64,000 nt of DNA from Streptomyces iakyrus (GTDB taxonomy: Bacteria; Actinomycetota; Actinomycetes; Streptomycetales; Streptomycetaceae). Below, in pieces: positions 31,425 to 39,605 of the stretch. Position 1 is the stretch's first letter. The number at the start of each line of letters is the position of its first letter. The DNA lies in NCBI RefSeq assembly GCF_000717055.1, contig NZ_JNXI01000026.1, forward strand, positions 1 to 64,000, written 5' to 3'. Under the pieces are notes generated by a model. It was not told the DNA's origin. It did no database searches and worked only from the letters and a program-made list of their open reading frames with translations. Position numbers and translations under genes: made by a program.

Positions 31425-31510
31425 TAATGCCCCGCCGGGACTCCGCGACACCGCCCCCCGGTGATCTCCCTCACGGGCCCCACGGGAACCGCCGGGTCTA
31501 TGGTCGTGAG

Positions 31511-32146
31511 ATGCAGAGCCGCAGCCCAGCCAGCCGCACCGGGCGCCCGCGCAGCGCCGCGGCGGACGCCGCGATCCTGGCCGCGACCCGGGAGGCTCTG
31601 GTGGACCTCGGCTGGTCCAAGCTCACCCTGGGGGACGTCGCGACGCGCGCCGGGGTTGCGAAGACCACCCTCTACCGGCGCTGGGCGGGCAAGAACGAAC
31701 TGGTCGTCGACGCGGTCGCGGAACTCTTCGACGAGCTGAAACTCCCTGACCGGGGCTCCCTGGCCGCCGACATCGAGGGCGTGGTCCTGCAGTTCGCCTC
31801 GATCCTGGCCCTCCCCGAGGCGAGGAGCGGTCTGATGGCGGTGGTGGCGGAGGCCACCCGGGACGAGGCCCTGCGGGAGCGCATCCGGGCGTCGGTCGTC
31901 GACCGCCAGAAGCGGCTGGTCCTGGAGGGCCGCTCGCGGGCCCAGGCCCGGGGCGAACTCCCCCCGGAACCGGATCCCGCCTCGTCCGCCCGCACCGTCG
32001 ACCTGATCTTCGACATGGTGGCGGGCGCGGTGGTCCACCGCACGCTGGTGAGCGCGGAACCGGCGGACGAGGAATGGGTCCACCGCTTCACCGGCGTGCT
32101 GCTGCGGGGGCTGGCGGGAGAGGCCGCCCACCCGGCCGACGGCTGA
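31511..32146 (+). CDS. TetR-family transcriptional regulator
   Basis: The 211-residue protein has an N-terminal HTH (AILAATREALVDLGWSKLTL, then DVATRAGVAKTTLYRRW) and a C-terminal domain of the TetR_C_11/16 type (LMAVVAEATRDEALRERIRA). The ATG at 31511 is used; there is only a weak ribosome site (GTGAG). The target is unknown. The 17-bp palindrome in the upstream spacer suggests autoregulation and possibly control of the thioredoxin gene. Confidence 0.85.
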   Translation: MQSRSPASRTGRPRSAAADAAILAATREALVDLGWSKLTLGDVATRAGVAKTTLYRRWAGKNELVVDAVAELFDELKLPDRGSLAADIEGVVLQFASILALPEARSGLMAVVAEATRDEALRERIRASVVDRQKRLVLEGRSRAQARGELPPEPDPASSARTVDLIFDMVAGAVVHRTLVSAEPADEEWVHRFTGVLLRGLAGEAAHPADG

Positions 32147-32176
32147 GCCGCGCCCCGCCCCGCCCGGGCGGCCCGC

Positions 32177-32568
32177 TCAGGAGGGGCGGCCGCCGATGGT
32201 GATGTCGCCGTGGATGCCCCGGCCCTGGATCACCGTGGTCCGGGTGCCGCCGGAGATCTCGTTGTGGACGTCACCGGAAGGTGAGACGACCTCCGCGTCC
32301 GCCCGCCGCCGCCAGAGCTCCGGTGCCGCGGCGAAGCCGGGGTCCCGCCCGGCGCGTTCGTCGAGCAGCGCGGCGAGCCGCCCGGCCCGCTCCTCGGTAC
32401 GCGGGGGTTCGGCGGGCACCGCCGGCTCCTCGTCGCCGGTCCGCGCCCCCCCCTTCGGGTGACGAGCTCGCGCAGGGACGCCCAGATCTGCCCTCCGGCC
32501 GCACCTGCCGTCCCCGAGGCGAGAGCCACGAGCAGTCCTGCCGTGATGGGCTCCGCGAAGGTCCTCAA
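32177..32568 (-). pseudogene. Small STAND/effector-associated-type protein, frameshifted at a G-run
   Basis: Two adjacent frames make one recognisable protein. The N-terminal part (RTFAEPITAGLLVALASGTA, then GGQIWASLRELVTR) reads from about 32568, and the C-terminal part (RAGRLAALLDERAGRDPGFA, then NEISGGTRTTVIQGRGIHGD) ends at 32177. They meet at a run of eight G (C on the plus strand, 32446-32453); nine would restore one frame. The N-terminal hydrophobic helix and the ISGGxxxxVIQGRxIxG ending are common in short Streptomyces proteins of unknown role that resemble N-terminal modules of larger signalling ATPases. The start (TTG 32568) is uncertain. Confidence 0.55.
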
Positions 32569-32975
32569 GTCGTCAGCGGATCGTGCACTGCTGCGTATCG
32601 TGCCGCACGACGGCCCGCGCTCACGGCGGCACGGCGGATCCGCCCGCCGACGACCGGCGACATCGCCCCGGTCCGGGCGGCCGCGGCCCCGCGCGTGCGC
32701 TGGAACAAGCTGTCCGGGGACCGACCGGTCCTGGGCGTCCCTCGCCGTGGACGGCAAGGACAGCACCGGCCGCGTCCCGGTCGCCCGCGGAGCCGTCCGC
32801 TCCCGGCGAAGCCGGCACCGGCACCGGCTGTCGCGGCCAGCCCGGGGAAAGAGCCCGTGCCGCGCGCCCCCGCCGCGAACGCCTAAAACGACACCCCGGC
32901 GACGCCCCGGCCGCCCAAGGAGCCGCCCGCCCCGGCGAAGCCGACACCGGCACCGGCCCCCGCGCCAGGACGACC
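32569..32975. other. 407-bp spacer with a decayed Pro/Ala-rich coding remnant
   Basis: No intact gene is seen. On the plus strand short frames encode PAKPAPAPAVAASPGKEP (ending at the stop near 32886) and PAKPTPAPAPAPG. These come from a 27-bp direct repeat with one mismatch (32802-32828 and 32931-32957, sharing CCCGGCGAAGCCG). This looks like the remains of a secreted protein's Pro/Ala linker. A single-base gain or loss would not repair it. Confidence 0.35.
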
Positions 32976-34676
32976 TCAGAACCCCGCGGGCTCGGTGTAC
33001 ACCCCCCACTCGTCCCGCAGCACCCCGCAGATCTCCCCAAGCGTGGCCTCCGCCCGCACCGCGTCCAGCATGGGCTCGATCATGTTGGCGCCGCTGCGGG
33101 CGGCGGCCAGCATCGCGTCGAGCGCGGTGCGCACCGCGGCGTCGTCACGGGCCTGCTTGCGGCCGCCCAGCGCCCGGACCTGCTCGCGCTCCACCTCGTG
33201 GCTGACCCGCAGGATCTCCAGGTCCCCGGTGACCGACCCGTCGTGACAGTTCACGCCGACGACCCTCTTGTCGCCCTTCTCCAGCGCCTGCTGGTACCGG
33301 AACGCCGACTCGGCGATCTCCCCGGTGAACCAGCCGTCCTCTATGCCGCGCAGGATTCCGGAGGTGATCGGGCCGATGGGGTGCCGCCCGTCGGGGTGCG
33401 CCCGCAGGCCGCGTTCCTTGATCTGCTCGAAGATCTTCTCCGCGTCCGCCTCGATACGGTCCGTCAGCTGCTCGACGTACCAGGAACCGCCCAGCGGGTC
33501 GGCCACGTTGGCGACGCCGGTCTCCTCCATCAGCACCTGCTGCGTGCGCAGCGCGATTTCGGCGGCCTGCTCGCTCGGCAGGGCGAGGGTCTCGTCGAGC
33601 GCGTTGGTGTGCAGCGAGTTGGTGCCGCCCAGCACGGCCGCCAGGGCCTCCACGGCGGTGCGTACGACGTTGTTGTACGGCTGCTGCGCGGTGAGGGAGA
33701 CGCCGGCCGTCTGCGTGTGGAAGCGCAGCCACTGGGCCTTCTCGGACGTGGCGCCGTAGACGTCGCGCATCCAGCGGGCCCAGATGCGCCGCGCCGCGCG
33801 GAACTTGGCGATCTCCTCGAAGAAATCGACGTGCGCGTCGAAGAAGAACGACAGGCCGGGGGCGAAGACGTCCACGTCCAGCCCGCGCGAGAGGCCCAGC
33901 TCGACGTATCCGAAGCCGTCCGCGAGCGTGTAGGCCAGCTCCTGCGCGGCCGTCGACCCTGCCTCGCGGATGTGGTAGCCGGAGACGGACAGCGGCTTGT
34001 ACGCGGGGATGCCGGCCGCGCAGTGCTCCATGAGGTCGCCGATGAGCCGCAGGTGCGGCTCGGGCTGGAAGAGCCACTCCTTCTGGGCGATGTACTCCTT
34101 GAAGATGTCCGTCTGGAGCGTGCCGTTGAGGACGGACGGGTCGACGCCCTGCCGTTCGGCGGCGACCAGGTACATGCAGAAGACGGGGACGGCCGGGCCG
34201 CTGATGGTCATCGACGTCGTGACGTCGCCCAGCGGGATGTCCTTGAACAGGACCTCCATGTCGGCCGCCGAGTCGATGGCGACGCCGCAGTGCCCGACCT
34301 CGCCCAGCGAGCGGGGGTCGTCGGAGTCGCGGCCCATGAGCGTCGGCATGTCGAAGGCGACCGAGAGCCCGCCTCCGCCGTTGCGGAGGATCATCTTGTA
34401 GCGCTCATTGGTCTGCTCGGCGTTGCCGAACCCGGCGAACTGCCGGATGGTCCACGTGCGCCCTCGGTAGCCGGTCGCGTACAGGCCGCGGGTGAAGGGG
34501 TACTCACCCGGCCAGCCGATCCGCTCGAACCCGTCGTAGGCGTCTCCGGGCCGCGGCCCGTACACCGGCTCCACGGGGTCTCCGGAGAGCGTGGTGAAGT
34601 CGGCCTCGCGCTTGCGCGCGGCGTCGTACCGGGCCTGCCAGCGGCGGCGGCCCTCCTCGATGGCGTCAGCGTCCAT
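32976..34676 (-). CDS. icmA: Acyl-CoA mutase large subunit (isobutyryl-CoA mutase IcmA type)
   Basis: Coenzyme B12-dependent mutase catalytic subunit that interconverts isobutyryl-CoA and n-butyryl-CoA in Streptomyces, linking valine catabolism to butyryl and methylmalonyl precursors. The 566 residues match IcmA. The substrate-barrel motifs are [68 protein letters not shown] and [20 protein letters not shown]. It lacks the C-terminal B12-binding domain (no DxHxxG), which is carried by a separate small subunit (IcmB) encoded elsewhere. The ATG at 34676 follows GAGGG; a long palindrome sits just upstream. Confidence 0.9.
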   Translation of the reverse strand: MDADAIEEGRRRWQARYDAARKREADFTTLSGDPVEPVYGPRPGDAYDGFERIGWPGEYPFTRGLYATGYRGRTWTIRQFAGFGNAEQTNERYKMILRNGGGGLSVAFDMPTLMGRDSDDPRSLGEVGHCGVAIDSAADMEVLFKDIPLGDVTTSMTISGPAVPVFCMYLVAAERQGVDPSVLNGTLQTDIFKEYIAQKEWLFQPEPHLRLIGDLMEHCAAGIPAYKPLSVSGYHIREAGSTAAQELAYTLADGFGYVELGLSRGLDVDVFAPGLSFFFDAHVDFFEEIAKFRAARRIWARWMRDVYGATSEKAQWLRFHTQTAGVSLTAQQPYNNVVRTAVEALAAVLGGTNSLHTNALDETLALPSEQAAEIALRTQQVLMEETGVANVADPLGGSWYVEQLTDRIEADAEKIFEQIKERGLRAHPDGRHPIGPITSGILRGIEDGWFTGEIAESAFRYQQALEKGDKRVVGVNCHDGSVTGDLEILRVSHEVEREQVRALGGRKQARDDAAVRTALDAMLAAARSGANMIEPMLDAVRAEATLGEICGVLRDEWGVYTEPAGF

Positions 34677-34684
34677 ACCCTCGA

Positions 34685-34708
34685 ATTTACTTGGACGTCC
34701 TAGTAAAT
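34685..34708. promoter_or_regulatory. 24-bp palindrome at the icmA promoter
   Basis: ATTTACT and AGTAAAT arms flank TGGACGTCCT; the 24-bp dyad has a single mismatched pair. It lies 9-32 bp before the icmA start codon and overlaps the likely promoter, so a dimeric repressor site is the simplest reading. No regulator can be named from the sequence. Confidence 0.6.
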
Positions 34709-34794
34709 GTCGATGGCTGACGGGAGAGACCTGGCGAACGGGTGAGAACGGCCGCCGCACGCGTGCGTGCGGCGGCGGTGACGCCTGGGCGGGG

Positions 34795-35133
34795 CTACGC
34801 CTTGACGGGCGCGGGCGCGTCCTCGGAGATACGGCCCTCCAGCTCGCGGCTGATCCGGCGCTCCACGAAGAAGGCGGCCGTCGGAACCGTCCCCGCGAGC
34901 AGCACCCACAGCTGCTTGCCCACCGGCCACTTCGCCTTGGAGCCCAGGTCGAAGGCGAAGATCAGGTACACGACGTACAGCCAGCCGTGCGCGATGCTGA
35001 CGACGCGCGTGAAGTCGGCCGCGCCGTTCAGGTCGAGCACATACTTGCCGATCATGCCGAAGGTCAGCAGGACCAGCAGCACGCCGGTGACGTAGGCCAT
35101 CACGCGGTAGCGAGTCAGCACGCTCTTTTTCAT
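34795..35133 (-). CDS. DUF3817 family membrane protein (first of two)
   Basis: The 112-residue protein has three predicted helices (VMAYVTGVLLVLLTFGMIG, VSIAHGWLYVVYLIFAFDL, LWVLLAGTVPTAAFFVERR). The HGWLYVVYLIF...KW pattern is typical of DUF3817, found in many actinobacteria; the function is unknown. I use ATG 35133; GTG 35151 is possible. A paralogue lies at 36217-36561, with a MarR gene and an MTH1187-type gene between. Confidence 0.78.
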   Translation of the reverse strand: MKKSVLTRYRVMAYVTGVLLVLLTFGMIGKYVLDLNGAADFTRVVSIAHGWLYVVYLIFAFDLGSKAKWPVGKQLWVLLAGTVPTAAFFVERRISRELEGRISEDAPAPVKA

Positions 35134-35176
35134 GACGTCGAGCGTAACCACTCGTTCCGGCAGATCTTGCCCCGGG

Positions 35177-35686
35177 TCACTCCTCCTGGAAATCGCCCGC
35201 CGACAGGCGCAGCGGCCGCAGCATCGCGAAGATCTCCGCGCACTCCTCCGCGTCGTACGCGCCGAGCCCGAAGTCCATCGCCATCAGGTCGCGGGTGGCC
35301 GACTCGACGACCTCGCGGCCCTTGTCGGTGATGCTGGCGAGGGTGCCGCGGCCGTCGTTCGGGTTGGGCCGTTTGGCGACCAGACCCGACTTCACCAGCC
35401 GGTCCACGGTGTTCGTCACGGACGTGGGGTGCACCATGAGGCGCTCGCCGATCTTGGACATCGGCAGCTCGCCGGACTTGGAGAAGGTGAGCAGCACCAG
35501 CGCCTCGTAGCGCGCGAACGTCAGCCCGTACGGCCTGACCACCGCGTCGACCTCGGCGAGGAGGATCTGCTGGGCGCGCATGATCGAGGTGATCGCGGCC
35601 ATGGACGGCACGTTTCCCCAGCGCTGCTTCCAGCGTTCGTCGGCGCGCGCGATCGGATCGAAGGAGAGACTGAGCGGCTTCGGCAC
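35177..35686 (-). CDS. MarR-family transcriptional regulator
   Basis: The 169-residue winged-helix protein has VVRPYGLTFARYEALVLLTF, MSKIGERLMVHPTSVTNTVD recognition helix and wing RPNPNDGRGTLASIT. MarR proteins act as dimers that sense small phenolic or oxidative signals. It lies between the two DUF3817 genes and may govern them; its stop is 43 bp from the upstream-most start of the first DUF3817 gene, same strand. Confidence 0.87.
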   Translation of the reverse strand: MPKPLSLSFDPIARADERWKQRWGNVPSMAAITSIMRAQQILLAEVDAVVRPYGLTFARYEALVLLTFSKSGELPMSKIGERLMVHPTSVTNTVDRLVKSGLVAKRPNPNDGRGTLASITDKGREVVESATRDLMAMDFGLGAYDAEECAEIFAMLRPLRLSAGDFQEE

Positions 35687-35926
35687 GAACCCGACCTTAC
35701 CGGCCGGTCACATGGTGGTCAGCCCCGTCTCGCCCTTCGGGCGGGCGGCATCGATTCCCGCAGGGATGAGCGGCATGCCGAGCTGCTCGGCGAGGCCGTC
35801 GCCCGGCAAGAGCGGCCCGGGGAATCGGACGGAACCTGCGGGGGCGGTCCGGGCGCTGGTGGCCGGAGTACGCCCTGGAACTGGCGCGCGACGCCACGGG
35901 GCTGACCCCGGCCCCCGCCCAGGCGG
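35687..35926. other. 240-bp spacer with a degenerate coding remnant
   Basis: Plus-strand fragments in different frames read DERHAELLGEAVARQERPGE and then RWWPEYALELARDATGLTPA, as if one reading frame had been broken. I cannot name the parent protein. No promoter or RNA gene is evident. Confidence 0.3.
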
Positions 35927-36220
35927 CTACTCGGCGAGGTGCCGCTCCACGGTCTCCACCTTGGAGGTGAGGCCGTCCGTCACACCGGGGCGGATGTCCG
36001 CCTTGAGGACGAGGGAGACCCGGGGTGCCCGCTGCTCGACGGCTGCGACCGCGCGCCGGACGACGTCCATGACCTCGTCCCACTCTCCTTCGACGGAGGT
36101 GAACATCGCGTCGGTACGGTTCGGCAGCCCCGACTCGCGCACCACCCGCACGGCGTCGGCGACGTACTCCCCCACGTCCTCGCCGACCCCGAGCGGCGTC
36201 ACGGAGAAGGCGACGATCAC
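35927..36220 (-). CDS. MTH1187/YkoF-type thiamine-binding protein (DUF77)
   Basis: The 97-residue ferredoxin-like protein shows [20 protein letters not shown], then [20 protein letters not shown] and [12 protein letters not shown], as in the MTH1187 family, whose members bind thiamine-like ligands or act as small oligomers. The GTG start overlaps the stop of the upstream DUF3817 gene (GTGA, 36217-36220), so the pair is co-translated. Confidence 0.85.
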   Translation of the reverse strand: MIVAFSVTPLGVGEDVGEYVADAVRVVRESGLPNRTDAMFTSVEGEWDEVMDVVRRAVAAVEQRAPRVSLVLKADIRPGVTDGLTSKVETVERHLAE

Positions 36221-36561
36221 GCGCCCACCACGCCTTCCTTGCGGGCCCGCGTCGCGATGACGGCGTCCTCGGCCTCACGCCGCAGCTTGCGCTCCGCGAA
36301 GAACCCGCCGGCCGGCAGCACCGACAGCACGAAGTACAGGGCGGCGGTCTTCAGCGACCACTTCGCCCGGTTCCACGCGTCGGCCCAGAAGATCACGTAC
36401 AGGACGAAGAGCCCACCGTGCACCGCGCCCATCACCGGCACGGCGTTGAAGTCCGTGGTCCGCTTCAGCACGGAGCAGACCAGCAGGAGGAGGAAGGAGA
36501 TCGCCTCGGGCGCCGATACCAGGCGGAGGCGGCGGATGGCGGTGGCGGTCTTGAGGTCCAC
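36217..36561 (-). CDS. DUF3817 family membrane protein (second of two)
   Basis: The 114-residue three-helix membrane protein is related to the one at 34795-35133 ([13 protein letters not shown], then [19 protein letters not shown] and [19 protein letters not shown]). The GTG at 36561 follows GAAGGTGA. It is translationally coupled to the MTH1187-type gene. Confidence 0.8.
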   Translation of the reverse strand: MDLKTATAIRRLRLVSAPEAISFLLLLVCSVLKRTTDFNAVPVMGAVHGGLFVLYVIFWADAWNRAKWSLKTAALYFVLSVLPAGGFFAERKLRREAEDAVIATRARKEGVVGA

Positions 36562-36795
36562 GGGTCACCTTCGGTAGGAGGAACGCGGCGGCCGGGTCGG
36601 CCGGGACGGCATGCGCGGGTCCGACGGTTTGTGAACGCGCGCACAAGCGTCCCGCCCATTGTGGCAAACCACCGCGGGTCCTCCGGCCCGGGGTCCGCCT
36701 CCCGCCCCCCGGCGGACCCTAGGGGTGCGGTCAGGGTCGTTCTCCACCCACGGGCCCTGTCCGCGGGGCCCGGCCTGCGGCTACCTTTCCCTTTC

Positions 36796-37434
36796 GTGGC
36801 GATGTTCCGACTTCAGAGCAGCAAGGTGCTCGCCGTCGACATGACCGGGGATGCCGTGAAGGCGAAGAACGGCTCGATGGTCGCGTACGACGGGGAGATG
36901 GCCTTCAAGAAGCTCAGCGGCGGCGGCGAGGGAATCCGGGGCATGGTGACCCGGCGGCTGACCGGTGAGCAGATGACGTTGATGGAGGTGAAGGGGCGGG
37001 GGACCTGCTGGTTCGCGGACCGCGCCTCCGAGATCAACCTGGTCAGCATCCAGGGCGACAAGCTCTACGTCGAGTCGAGCAACCTGCTCGCGACCGACGG
37101 CGGGCTGCGCACGGGCACGGAGTTCACGGGCCTGCGGGGCGCCTCGCAGGGCAACGGGCTGTTCACGACGACCATCGAGGGCCACGGCCAGGCGGCCATC
37201 ATGTCGGACGGCCCGGCGGTGGTGCTGCGAGTGAGCGCGCAGTACCCGCTGACCGTCGACCCGGGGGCGTATGTGGCGCACCAGGGCAACCTGCGGCAGT
37301 CCTTCCAGTCCGGTGTGACGTTCCGCACGTTGCTCGGGGAGGGCGGCGGCGAGGCCTTCCAGATGCGGTTCGAGGGGGACGGGCTGGTGTACGTGCAGCC
37401 GAGCGAGCGGAACACGATCGCGGGAGACGTGTGA
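36796..37434 (+). CDS. AIM24 family protein, first of three
   Basis: The 212-residue beta-rich protein belongs to the AIM24/TIGR00266 family (VKAKNGSMVAYDGEMAFKKL, ATDGGLRTGTEF, GNGLFTTTIEGHGQAA, VDPGAYVAHQGN). Bacterial AIM24 proteins form trimeric beta-prism-like folds; the function is unknown. The GTG at 36796 is eight bases after a TACCTT box and has no ribosome site, so a leaderless start is likely; ATG 36802 is an alternative. It is the first gene of a three-paralogue operon. Confidence 0.82.
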   Translation: MAMFRLQSSKVLAVDMTGDAVKAKNGSMVAYDGEMAFKKLSGGGEGIRGMVTRRLTGEQMTLMEVKGRGTCWFADRASEINLVSIQGDKLYVESSNLLATDGGLRTGTEFTGLRGASQGNGLFTTTIEGHGQAAIMSDGPAVVLRVSAQYPLTVDPGAYVAHQGNLRQSFQSGVTFRTLLGEGGGEAFQMRFEGDGLVYVQPSERNTIAGDV

Positions 37435-37435
37435 G

Positions 37436-38086
37436 ATGGCCTTCCGCGAGATCAACGCGAAGATGATCGAGGCGACGGTCGCGCCGGGTCAGCGGCTGTT
37501 CAGCCAGCGCGGCGCGATGCTCGCGTACCGGGGCGAGGTGTCGTTCACGCCCAACACGGCGGGCGGCCAGGGCGGGATCATGTCGATGATCGGCCGCCGG
37601 GTCGCCGACGAGGACACGCCCCTGATGACCGTCGAGGGCAGCGGCACGGTCCTGTTCGGGCACGGCGGGCACCACATCCAGGTGATCCGGCTGACCGGCG
37701 ACACGCTGTACGTGGAGGCGGACCGCCTCCTGGCCTTCGAGGGCTCGCTCCAGCAGGGCACGATGTTCCTGGGCTCGCAGGGCGGCGTCATGGGCATGGT
37801 GCGCGGGCAGGTCAGCGGCCAGGGCCTGTTCACGACGACGCTGAAGGGGCAGGGGGCCGTCGCGGTCATGGCCCACGGCGGCGTCATCGAGATCCCGATC
37901 ACCCCGCAGCGCCCGGTCCACGTGGACCCGCAGGCCTACGTCGCCCACCACGGCGACGTCCGCAACAAGCTGTCCACGGCCCTCGGCTGGCGGGACATGG
38001 TGGGGCGCGGCTCGGGCGAGGCGTTCCAGCTGGAGCTGAGCGGCAGCGGTGCGGTGTACGTCCAGGCGTCGGAGGAGAAGCTGTGA
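37436..38086 (+). CDS. AIM24 family protein, second of three
   Basis: The 216-residue paralogue of the flanking proteins has SQRGAMLAYRGEVSFTPNTA, VEADRLLAFEGSL, GQGLFTTTLKGQGAVAVMAH and VDPQAYVAHHGDV. It starts one base after the upstream stop and overlaps the next gene by GTGA. It has a Gly/Met-rich insertion (GGQGGIMSMIGRR) characteristic of this subgroup. Confidence 0.85.
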   Translation: MAFREINAKMIEATVAPGQRLFSQRGAMLAYRGEVSFTPNTAGGQGGIMSMIGRRVADEDTPLMTVEGSGTVLFGHGGHHIQVIRLTGDTLYVEADRLLAFEGSLQQGTMFLGSQGGVMGMVRGQVSGQGLFTTTLKGQGAVAVMAHGGVIEIPITPQRPVHVDPQAYVAHHGDVRNKLSTALGWRDMVGRGSGEAFQLELSGSGAVYVQASEEKL

Positions 38087-38883
38087 GCACGTACGGAAGC
38101 CCCGGCGCCGGCCCCGTGGTCTTCGACCCGGCGACGCTGCCGCCCGACGACAACGTCAACGCGTACACCTTCTGCGTGGAGCTCAAGGGGAGCCAGTGGT
38201 TCCTGCAGAAGGGGAAGATGATCGCCTACTACGGCTCGATCGACTTCAACGGCGTCGGACACGGCCGGCTGGACCGTCTCGTCCGTACGTCCTTCCATTC
38301 GCCACTGCACGCGAGCGACTGGGTCGTGGCGGAGGGCTCGGGCAAGATGCTCCTCGCCGACCGGGCCTTCGACGTCAATTCTTACGACCTCGAAGAGGGC
38401 AACCTGACCATTCGCTCGGGCAACCTCCTCGCTTTTCAGCCAACTCTGTCACTGAAGCAATCAATCGTGCCGGGTTTTCTGACCCTCATCGGAACCGGAA
38501 AGTTCGTGGCCGCGTCCAACGGGCCGGTGGTGTTCATGGAACCCCCGATCCGGGTCGACCCCCAGGCCCTGGTCGGCTGGGCCGACTGCCCTTCCCCGTG
38601 CCACCACTACGACCACGGGTACATGACCGGCGTCATGGGCGGTCTACGTGCACTGACGGGTCTCGGCGGGGCCTCCGGCGAGGAGCACCAGTTCGAGTTC
38701 GTCGGCGCCGGGACGGTGCTGCTCCAGTCGTCGGAGACCCTGATGGCGGAGCAGGCCACGGGGGCCGTTCCGCATCAGGTCGGCGTGCCCGGCGGCGGGG
38801 CGCACAGCCCCCAGGCTGGGCAGTCCGGCGTACCGCGTCTTCCCGGACAGCTGGGGGACCTCCAGCGTCGCTTCGGGCTGTGA
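38083..38883 (+). CDS. AIM24 family protein, third of three, with possible metal site
   Basis: The 266-residue member is more divergent: GKMIAYYGSIDFNGVGHG, then IRSGNLLAFQPTL and VDPQALVGWADC. It has a Cys/His cluster C169-PSP-C173-HHYD-H178 absent from its two neighbours, which could bind a metal, and a Gly/Gln/Pro-rich C-terminal tail (about 225-266). It is coupled to the second paralogue by a four-base overlap. The three may form a mixed oligomer. Confidence 0.82.
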   Translation: MSTYGSPGAGPVVFDPATLPPDDNVNAYTFCVELKGSQWFLQKGKMIAYYGSIDFNGVGHGRLDRLVRTSFHSPLHASDWVVAEGSGKMLLADRAFDVNSYDLEEGNLTIRSGNLLAFQPTLSLKQSIVPGFLTLIGTGKFVAASNGPVVFMEPPIRVDPQALVGWADCPSPCHHYDHGYMTGVMGGLRALTGLGGASGEEHQFEFVGAGTVLLQSSETLMAEQATGAVPHQVGVPGGGAHSPQAGQSGVPRLPGQLGDLQRRFGL

Positions 38884-38999
38884 GCGGTAGTCTGCGGAGT
38901 GTGACATCGAACGCCTGCGCACTGTTGTTCGCCAGGCGTGCGCCGTCACACGCCACCCCTCACTAGTTCGCCTTTCAACCTTTTAGGTAGACTTCATTC

Positions 39000-39476
39000 A
39001 TGGAGACCGAGACGGCCACCCGCTGGCTGACCGATGCGGAGCAGTGCGCCTGGCGCACCCACCTGGAGGTCAACAGGCTGTTGACGTACCAGCTCGAGAA
39101 GGACCTGCAGCCGTTCGGCCTGACAATGAACGACTACGAGATCCTGGTGAATCTCTCCGAGTCCGAGGGCCAGAGGATGCGGATGAGCGACCTCGCCTCC
39201 GCCACCCTCCAGTCCAAGAGCCGCCTCTCGCACCAGATCACGCGTATGGAGAACGCCAACCTGGTCCGGCGGGAGAACTGCGAGTCGGACCGCCGGGGGC
39301 TCTACGCGGTCCTCACCGACCACGGCATGGCGACGATGCAGAAGGTCGCGCCCCACCATGTGGCGTCCGTGCGCAGGCACTTCATCGACCTGCTGTCCCC
39401 CGAGGCCCTGACCGAGCTCGACAAGGCCCTCAAGCCCATCGCGGAGCACCTGCGCGGGCATCGCGGACGCCCGTAG
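39000..39476 (+). CDS. MarR-family transcriptional regulator
   Basis: The 158-residue winged-helix protein has LQPFGLTMNDYEILVNLSES, MSDLASATLQSKSRLSHQIT and wing RENCESDRRGLYAVLT, containing a Cys that could make it redox-responsive. A TAGACT -10 box (38988-38993) lies six bases before the ATG, so the transcript is probably leaderless. It is followed by a 24-bp palindrome and a MITE. Confidence 0.87.
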   Translation: METETATRWLTDAEQCAWRTHLEVNRLLTYQLEKDLQPFGLTMNDYEILVNLSESEGQRMRMSDLASATLQSKSRLSHQITRMENANLVRRENCESDRRGLYAVLTDHGMATMQKVAPHHVASVRRHFIDLLSPEALTELDKALKPIAEHLRGHRGRP

Positions 39477-39488
39477 CCGGACACCCCC

Positions 39489-39605
39489 TAGGGGGTGTCC
39501 GCAAAGTCCCGCCTGCCCCGCGACGCCCGGCACGCCGAGAGCACGCACCGAACGCCGCGGCGCCCGCCCTCCGGGCGAACGACGCGACTTTACGGACACC
39601 CCCTA
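39489..39605. mobile_element. 113-bp MITE with 18-bp terminal inverted repeats and TA flanks
   Basis: GGGGGTGTCCGCAAAGTC (39491-39508) is repeated in reverse as GACTTTACGGACACCCCC (39586-39603), 17 of 18 matching. TA lies on both sides (39489-39490 and 39604-39605), as left by IS630/Tc1-type transposition. There is no coding capacity inside. The right TA plus the first element base forms the TAG stop of the adjacent histidine kinase. The left flank CGGACACCCCC mirrors the inverted repeat and makes a 24-bp palindrome (39478-39501), which may terminate the marR transcript. Confidence 0.7.

Noticed and set aside
32976..34676. Methylmalonyl-CoA mutase MutB
   Set aside because: The protein lacks the C-terminal B12-binding domain and has 566 residues, which fits IcmA with a separate small subunit.
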